A stretch of DNA of 64,000 bases from Cryptomeria japonica (Eukaryota; Streptophyta; Pinopsida; Cupressales; Cupressaceae). The stretch's first letter is position 1. Every line of letters starts with the position of its first letter. Position numbers and translations under genes: made by a program. The notes under the pieces are model-generated. The model did no database searches and was not told where the DNA came from. It saw nothing but the letters and a program-made list of their open reading frames with translations. Shown piece after piece: positions 58,623-64,000 of this stretch. Where the stretch lies: positions 482,329,900-482,393,899 of the forward strand of contig NC_081406.1 of assembly GCF_030272615.1 (NCBI RefSeq), in the 5' to 3' direction.

Positions 58623-60624
58623 TAAGGTAGCTATAGCCAAAATAGTTGATCCCGAGGGATACATAGGAGATTAAAGGTTAAATAAAATCAAAGAAAGAAG
58701 CTACCATCACCAATTTTCTATAATAGAAGACCTATTAAAGAATGCTCTGCCAACTGAGGTCGTCTAAAGGAAGAAGAAATGGGAGCTACTAAAAAGGTTA
58801 GAGAAAGAGAGAATGTCAGAGGAAGAAAACTATGAGGGGATTTTGAAAGAGGATTTCCAATGTGACATTGCCAAAATGATCATTCTCCTCCGACATGCTG
58901 ATGAAATAATTCAAAAGGACATCTAAAGGAAGGAAGCCAGGAATAAGGGAGAAATTTTTTAGGAGTAGCCTGTTGTTGATATCCCCACATTTTCCAAAAA
59001 AGGAGTGGTTATCATAGAAGAGGGGAAACCTGGGTCCTCCAAATCAGTAGCCAAACATAGGAGGCAATTGATGGGAGAGATAAGAAGAGTAGAGAAAGGA
59101 AAATCAAAGATCTCAGATTTTGTAGATATTCCTGAGACTGATGATCCGAATGTGCCTCCCCTTTCCCCTCCTAGAGATTTTTTCAATGAGGATGAAGTAG
59201 CAGAGAAGCTAGATGACATTGACAGAGATTTGATTCCTAGTGTCATCCCTATACATGAGGTGCATGATGAGAGAGCGGCTTCCTCAAGGGATTTCATGTT
59301 AGATGATAATTTTGTGAATTCCCTTGAATTCAAATCTTTTTGGCTCAAGGAAAAGTTGAGAAATGTAGCTGAGGGGGAAGAAATAAATGTGGACCCCGAC
59401 AAAATTCAATGTAGCCTTGAGGAGGAAAGGGAAATGGTTTCCAAAAGTGGCATGCTCCTAGTCCCAGGATGAGACCATAGAAAAATATATTTGTTAGACC
59501 AAGTAATAAGGGAAAATGACCCAAGGTATGTTAAATAATATGAGAACTATGGGTCCGGGATAAAAATAGATATCAAAGCCTTTGGAGTTTGGGCTAGAGG
59601 ATCAAATGTCAATCAGCCAATTGTTCCTTTTGGATTAGAACAAAAGAGGGGGGAAGCAATTTTGATGACAACTAGTGGCACCACTACAAGAGAGGTTGTT
59701 TCTCTGACTTCCCATGTGGCCCAATTTTCTCAGATAGTGGTACAAGATTTAGAGGCAAAGCACAATGATCTCAGGGATAGTTTGGCCTAGCTTAATCATA
59801 GTTATCATTTATTATTCATAGAAAATTATAAATTGAAAGAAAAATTGATTAAAGATGAGATGGGGACCTCAAGATTAATAAGGCTCAAATAGTTAGAGAA
59901 GGCCACAAAGGAGCTACAAGAAGTCAAAGAGGAAGCTTCACAAAATTATTATGAGATTAGAAAGGCTTCAATTTTGAAGGTAGCCGGTAGAGTCATGGAA
60001 AAATTAGAGGAAGTCCATGCTAATTATTCTTCTCTAACCAAGATTGATAGTGATTTAGATTCCATTCTTTTATTCTTTCAGCCTATCAGGGCTACTTGGT
60101 TTCCAAAGGGACAAGAATTGAAGGTGATTCTTTTGGCATCATCTCAAAATAAAGGGAGTGAAGCAAAGGAAATTGAAGTGACAAGGAAAAACTATAATCA
60201 ATTGATCAAGGAGCTCCCAATCATTGAGAAGGAAAAGAAAGAAATTAGTGATAGGTTTGAATCACTCAAGGGCCTACAACGATGGGACATTCCATCAATT
60301 TTGACACCAATGCAGCACATTAAGGAATTGAACTTCTAGCGTGCAGATTTTGAAAAGGCTATAGCAGGAGTCATTGAAGCATTGGAATATGATCCAGATC
60401 AAGAGGATTCTTATAGTACAAATTTGGATAGGATCATGAATGTGGATGGGTTGTATCATAAGTTTGTTGTGGATGGGGTAGGGGTCCCACCTCAAGCAAC
60501 TAAGGCTGCAATGAATAGGTTGCAAGGCATAAAGACTTTTGATTGGCCAGTAAGCAAGATGGATGAATGGTACAACAAGTTTTATGTCATCCTCCAACAA
60601 AGCTTAGATGACAAGGAAGACTAG

Positions 60625-61170
60625 TCATTGTTTTTTACCTCTTTGTGCCCTTGCAATTTTGGAGTGACAATGCCATTTTTGGAAAGCTGCTAACAACTTT
60701 CACCCGGCATTATCCCAGTTTCCAAGGCAGCAGCAACTAGTACCATCAACCCACTTTTTGGACCTGATGGGATACAATACACAAGGACCACCAAGAGCAG
60801 TCATCTGTAGGCCTGCAACCTCGAACAAGGACTTCTCAACAATAAGGAATGAATGACTAAAAGAGAGAAGGGCATGTTTGCAAGGACATTTTTTAATTAT
60901 ACTTCTTCCTAGTTAGGGTTTAATCTTGTATACTCATTGGCCTAAAGCTTATTTTTCTCCCTTGTGTTATAAAAGGGAATTCAGGGCCTTGAGTACTATT
61001 CAGATAATTTTGTGATCATATGTACTAGGAGAAGAGCTTAATAGAAGAATATAGTTATTGCAGGAAATTGCACTTACGATTTTGTGAATGTACTTATTTT
61101 ACTTTGAAGATAAATAAAGAATGCATTCTTTGTTCTGGTCTCATATTGTTGATTCATGTGTTATATGAGT
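60625..61170 (+). other. Downstream region of locus G with LTR-like signals
   Basis: After the G stop there is a purine tract (AAAAGAGAGAAGGG, about 60859-60872) followed by CA and TGTTTGCAAGG at 60875. A TATA box (TTATAAAAGGG) is at about 60968 and an AATAAAG is at about 61110. This is the order expected for a polypurine tract and a short 3' LTR (U3, R, U5). I found no matching 5' copy upstream of 47880, so the LTR interpretation is unproven. Confidence 0.35.
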
Positions 61171-61877
61171 TTTTAATACTAAGAGTGTTTTAAGCTTGTC
61201 TTTTCAAAATGAGAATGTGTATGTTTAATTTGATAGGTTTCATTTGCAGCAAATGAATTCAATTCTATCAGGAATATAGTAACATAGTGTGAGTTGGTAT
61301 GAGATGAGTTGAGGGCATGTTCTTCAGATTGAATACTTATGTAAGACATTTGTGTTCAAAGATCTAAGTCTTAAAAGCTAAAATGCACATTGTTGTGAGT
61401 GTAGTGATTTTTTTCTGACTTTGTATTCCCTAAGAGATAAGCACTGGTCATGATATCTAAATTTCAAAACCAATCATTAAAAACTATTTGCTTTCAATAC
61501 TAGGATTATTTTAAGAGTAGCATAAATTAGAACAAGTTTTAATGTACCAAAAGATGACATAAGCTAAGGTCTAAGCCAAGAGTATGATTTTTTTCATTCT
61601 TTCCTTGGTATATTTTCATTGAAACATCTGCTTAGAGTACAGTGTCTTGTCAAAGGAGTGAGAATATCAAAATAACACTGTCATAGGGATACCCACCTAG
61701 GTTTTGCAGAGCCTAAAGAGTAGAAAGTTGTAGGCAGGATACTACACTTTGTTCATTGGCCAAAACCAGTCATATTGCTTAACCATGAGTCAGTGACTAT
61801 TTCTCTAGAGTGTAGGAACCTGCCGATTTGAAAACCAACAGAATAAATTTTGATAAACAACAACCATTAATTGATAA
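61171..61877. other. No feature recognised
   Basis: About 700 bases of AT-rich sequence without long ORFs, repeats or recognisable termini. Confidence 0.5.
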
Positions 61878-61930
61878 TTTTTTTTATCACTAAATAATTG
61901 GATAGGCCAGCACTTCTATTACTTTCAAAA
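61878..61930 (-). repeat. 3' tail of family U copy 1, ending in an A-run
   Basis: Minus strand GTGCTGGCCTATCC, AATTATTTAGTGAT, A8, homologous to 45234-45296. It lies about 200 bases after the family U stop codon, as in copy 2 (about 140 bases). Confidence 0.5.
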
Positions 61931-62137
61931 AAGGAGGGAGGTACATATTGGGGGTGCCTATAGACCGTTTACCACCCATATATTCAAAAACCATAGATCA
62001 TTTCCAAAATTTCAAAAAAGCCCACTACCTCCCAATCCTACCATATCAGTGTATTCTGCTATTACATATTACCAAATGTAAAAAAAAAAAGTAAAACAAC
62101 AAATATCGACACAAATAAACAAAACTTTTTCGCACCC

Positions 62138-62890
62138 TTAGCCTGAATCCTCCTCTGAGTCTGCCTCATTCTTATGCATTTCCAGCATAGCCAGGTCATA
62201 TGCTACCATAGGGCACTTCGCATTGCATCCCACATGAGCAGCGCCTTCCGCGATCTCCACAATATCTCTATCCTTATTTGGGTACCATAGCTCCCCTGTT
62301 CCTAGCTCCCAGTCATTCCCATCCAGCTCCACCCCCTGCTCGTCAACCCCAATGCCCTATCGCCCCACCAACCCTTACGAGATGACATAGTCTTTCAGAT
62401 TGAAGGGGTGGGATGATGCAACACCTCCATAGATGTAGAGTAGGAATGTTAGACTTCGATTACACTTTGCAAAGGTTTCTCTAAATTGTTCTGGTTCCAG
62501 AGTTTGCATGAGCCCATATTTTTTCACGTTCATGTGCTCAGTCTGATAATAGAAACCAGCCAAGGGTATTTTTTTCTCTCCATCAATATTATCAAGAACT
62601 TCCTCTATTCCACCCAAGAAGGAGTGTCAAAACACCATTTGACACATTTTCTTCATGCGTGGGTTGAATATTCCCAGATGAATCCCTATAGCCAAAAACA
62701 TTTCCGAGATATTAGAATTTTCTCGATAGCGATACCTAGTGCACAAAAATTCCATCCCCAACACTCTCTTCACCTCATGCAAGACCAGGGGATGACCAGA
62801 CTCCATGACTTGGGCAAGCCTCTTGTCTAAAATTTCTCCCAAAAATGCCATTTGTTTTTTTGTAGCCTCCAGGAGAATTGGAGTATCCAT
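62138..62890 (-). pseudogene. Unknown gene family U, copy 1
   Basis: One minus-strand frame of about 250 codons from ATG 62890 (MDTPILLEATKKQMAFLGEI) to the stop at 62138. Three in-frame stops interrupt it: TGA 62627, TAA 62375 and TAG near 62357. No frameshift is seen. Features: a charged N-terminus (LDKRLAQVMESGHPLVLHEV), NISEMFLAIGIHLGIF, a hydrophobic LTFLLYIYGGVASSH, then WELGTGELWYPNKDRDIVEI and an acidic end (HKNEADSEEDSG). I recognise no domain. A second copy is at 45434-46180. The upstream TATA box suggests it was a real promoter-driven unit, not a processed fragment. Confidence 0.6.
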
Positions 62891-62957
62891 ACATACAACT
62901 TAGAGAGAAAACCTACAATCTTCTTCAAACTTGTGCTCGAAAAGGACATAGAAAGGC

Positions 62958-62964
62958 ATTTATA
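62958..62964 (-). promoter_or_regulatory. TATA box of family U copy 1
   Basis: TATAAAT on the minus strand (context ACTATAAATGCC), 68 bases upstream of the ATG at 62890. Transcription would start about 30 bases further, leaving a leader of some 40 bases. Confidence 0.55.
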
Positions 62965-63229
62965 GTAAAACCGGATGGATGATTGCGAGCTGCATTAGCC
63001 TTAATTAGGCTTGGACTCTAAGTCTCTTTCACATTTACCAACAAGTGTGAACTCATCACATATGAAGGCTACTACAATTTCCAATTCATTAATCAGGATA
63101 TGTGTCATCTCCATCTCACCTTTGCAGTTAATTTGTATCCTTCAAGATCACATGAATCATTAGCTATGAGATGGAAATGCTCATTTCTCTATTTGATCTT
63201 TTGCTTCTGGAGGTGTGTGATGTAGAAAG

Positions 63230-64000
63230 TGTAGCGTCCTAAAATTGCGACACTTGCAATTTCAACTGCATTTCGGTCTTCACGATGGCGACGCAACACG
63301 CAACCTGAATGGAGACCCTGAAACTTGCTCACGACACTGAAAACTGCATTTTTCAAGCACCCTGGCCTGAACCTCCTTACACCCTGCTATCCCAGGAGGT
63401 GGGACCAGAGCGCCCAGTGCCCTGGTCCTTCAAGACTAGGGCGCCCAGCGCCCTGGTCCCCCAGGACCATGGTGCCCAGCGCCCTGGTCCCTGGGCCTAT
63501 TTTGGGCCCGGTCTCCTAAGGGGTCTCGGGTCTTTTTGTTTGCAAATTGGAAATTATCTTTCCTGGTCGGCCTAAGGTTGGGAAAATCAGTCTATCAACC
63601 CTAATTGACAAGTATATAAACTACATTTTTCTCTCTCATTTGGATGGATGGAAAGTAGATGGAAAAAAGGTGAAAGCAAGATTCAAACATTCAAGCACTC
63701 AAGCATTCAAGCATTCAAGCATTCCTTCTAAGTCTCCATTCAAGGCTAAGTGTTGCATTCAAGACAAGGATTCAACCATTGAAGAGGAGATCACATACTA
63801 CATACAACATACTACAACAACATACAACATCTATACCTTCGCACATAAGGATACAAACATCCTTAGAACAAGGTATTAGTACTTGTTTTACATACATTTA
63901 CATTTACAGCACTTGCTCATTTCTTGGTTAATTCCAAAACCGGGGTTTGACCTAAAGGCAAACCCCTAATCCCTAACCCCCCGATCGTCTTCGCTTTTCT
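63230..64000 (+). repeat. Start of a gypsy-type LTR (element I), cut by the window edge
   Basis: Begins TGTAGCGTCCTAAAATTGC, matching the outer LTR end of element H (TGTAGCGTCGTAAATTG). Contains three GC-rich copies of CGCCCAGCGCCCTGGTCC type (about 63409-63490), a TATATAAA at 63613-63620, and a short tandem run of CATTCAAG-type 9-base units (about 63685-63722). Flanking bases before it are GAAAG. The inner end, primer site and second LTR lie outside the window, so a full element and a solo LTR cannot be told apart. Confidence 0.6.
63613..63620 (+). promoter_or_regulatory. TATA box of LTR I
   Basis: TATATAAA, 383 bases into the LTR, followed about 20-30 bases later by a pyrimidine-rich CTCTCTC, a plausible transcription start. 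Confidence 0.45.

Larger units (their letters stand above)
50066..60624 (+). pseudogene. Locus G: unknown ORF of about 1300 codons, split by element F
   Basis: Starts at ATG 50066 (GCTATGGC context). Parts: 50066-51971 and 58628-60624; they join in frame once F and one TAAGG are removed (NYRLK/VAIAKIVDPEGYIGD). N-terminus: low-complexity with basic nuclear-localisation-like clusters (KKAKRKRGE, PKKRKSNKD). Middle: GFRGWDVFHAFYGNKDQPI, ARNLTPQALLLEKF (another frame), then FFTILQTKLYESLIKAKDE and FKHYYLVCHLILYQN. C-terminus: acidic (NEDEVAEKLDDIDRDLI), coiled-coil-like (EKEKKEISDRFESLKGL), ending SLDDKED. There are about a dozen stops and two or more frameshifts. No protease, reverse transcriptase or integrase. 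I recognise no family; the core resembles the ORF in element F. Confidence 0.55.

Noticed and set aside
60875-61170. Definite 3' LTR for locus G
   Set aside because: Purine tract, TATA and AATAAA signals are in the right order, but no second copy was found upstream, so I kept it only as a low-confidence region.

Overview
The window is made almost entirely of plant transposable elements; I see no convincing intact host gene. The elements are large, nested LTR retrotransposons that start with TGTTGG or TGTAG, use initiator-Met-type primer sites and GGGGGAG polypurine tracts, and sit in AT-rich sequence. This fits a large-genome seed plant. A conifer is my best guess, but that is inference and the sequence alone does not settle it. 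No rRNA, tRNA or CRISPR was recognised.

Layout. (1) 1-3979: minus-strand Ty3/gypsy fragment H (LTR 2320-3979, primer site, then an ORF carrying protease and G-patch but no recognisable Gag). (2) 3980-12325: AT-rich sequence without genes, then three Ty1/copia LTR remnants: a minus fragment (8998-9587), plus LTR E (9588-10839), and plus LTR D with primer site and truncated gag (10847-12325). (3) 13841-43658: a triple nest. Copia A (minus, TSD AGTAA) contains copia B (plus, 17174-39996, TSD AAGTT), which contains Tat-like gypsy C (plus, 19935-36089, TSD AAAAG). LTR divergence falls inward, as the nesting order requires. (4) 43664-47880: a tandem duplication, a short unknown ORF, and a decayed minus-strand copy of an unknown gene family U. 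(5) 47880-61170: locus G, with an array of alternating CCCCGGGATAA-like motifs, then a broken unknown ORF of about 1300 codons. That ORF is split by element F (51972-58622, TSD TAAGG), a non-autonomous copia-like element with four zinc knuckles and an unknown ORF of about 1100 codons. (6) 62138-62964: a better copy of family U with a TATA box. (7) 63230-64000: the start of another gypsy-type LTR.

Most notable. Element C has a complete Tat-type gag-pol on the plus strand: Gag, protease, G-patch, reverse transcriptase, two RNase H domains, integrase. Between pol and the 3' LTR it carries a second gene on the opposite strand. That gene has its own TATA-like box, a 22-codon first exon, an in-phase GT-AG intron, and a second exon encoding a plant mobile domain (MAIN/MAIL-like) protein with a coiled coil. 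The antisense intron and the sense leader carry the same CGCGTCTGTG motif family, so the two ends of the element's RNA are complementary. A second general signal is a C-tract-loop hairpin at the 3' end of every copia-type LTR here, whose stems differ between families in a compensatory way.

All large ORFs are broken by in-frame stops, many of which fit C-to-T change at CGA or CAG codons, or by single-base frameshifts. They are therefore annotated as pseudogenes. Percent divergences are by-eye estimates.
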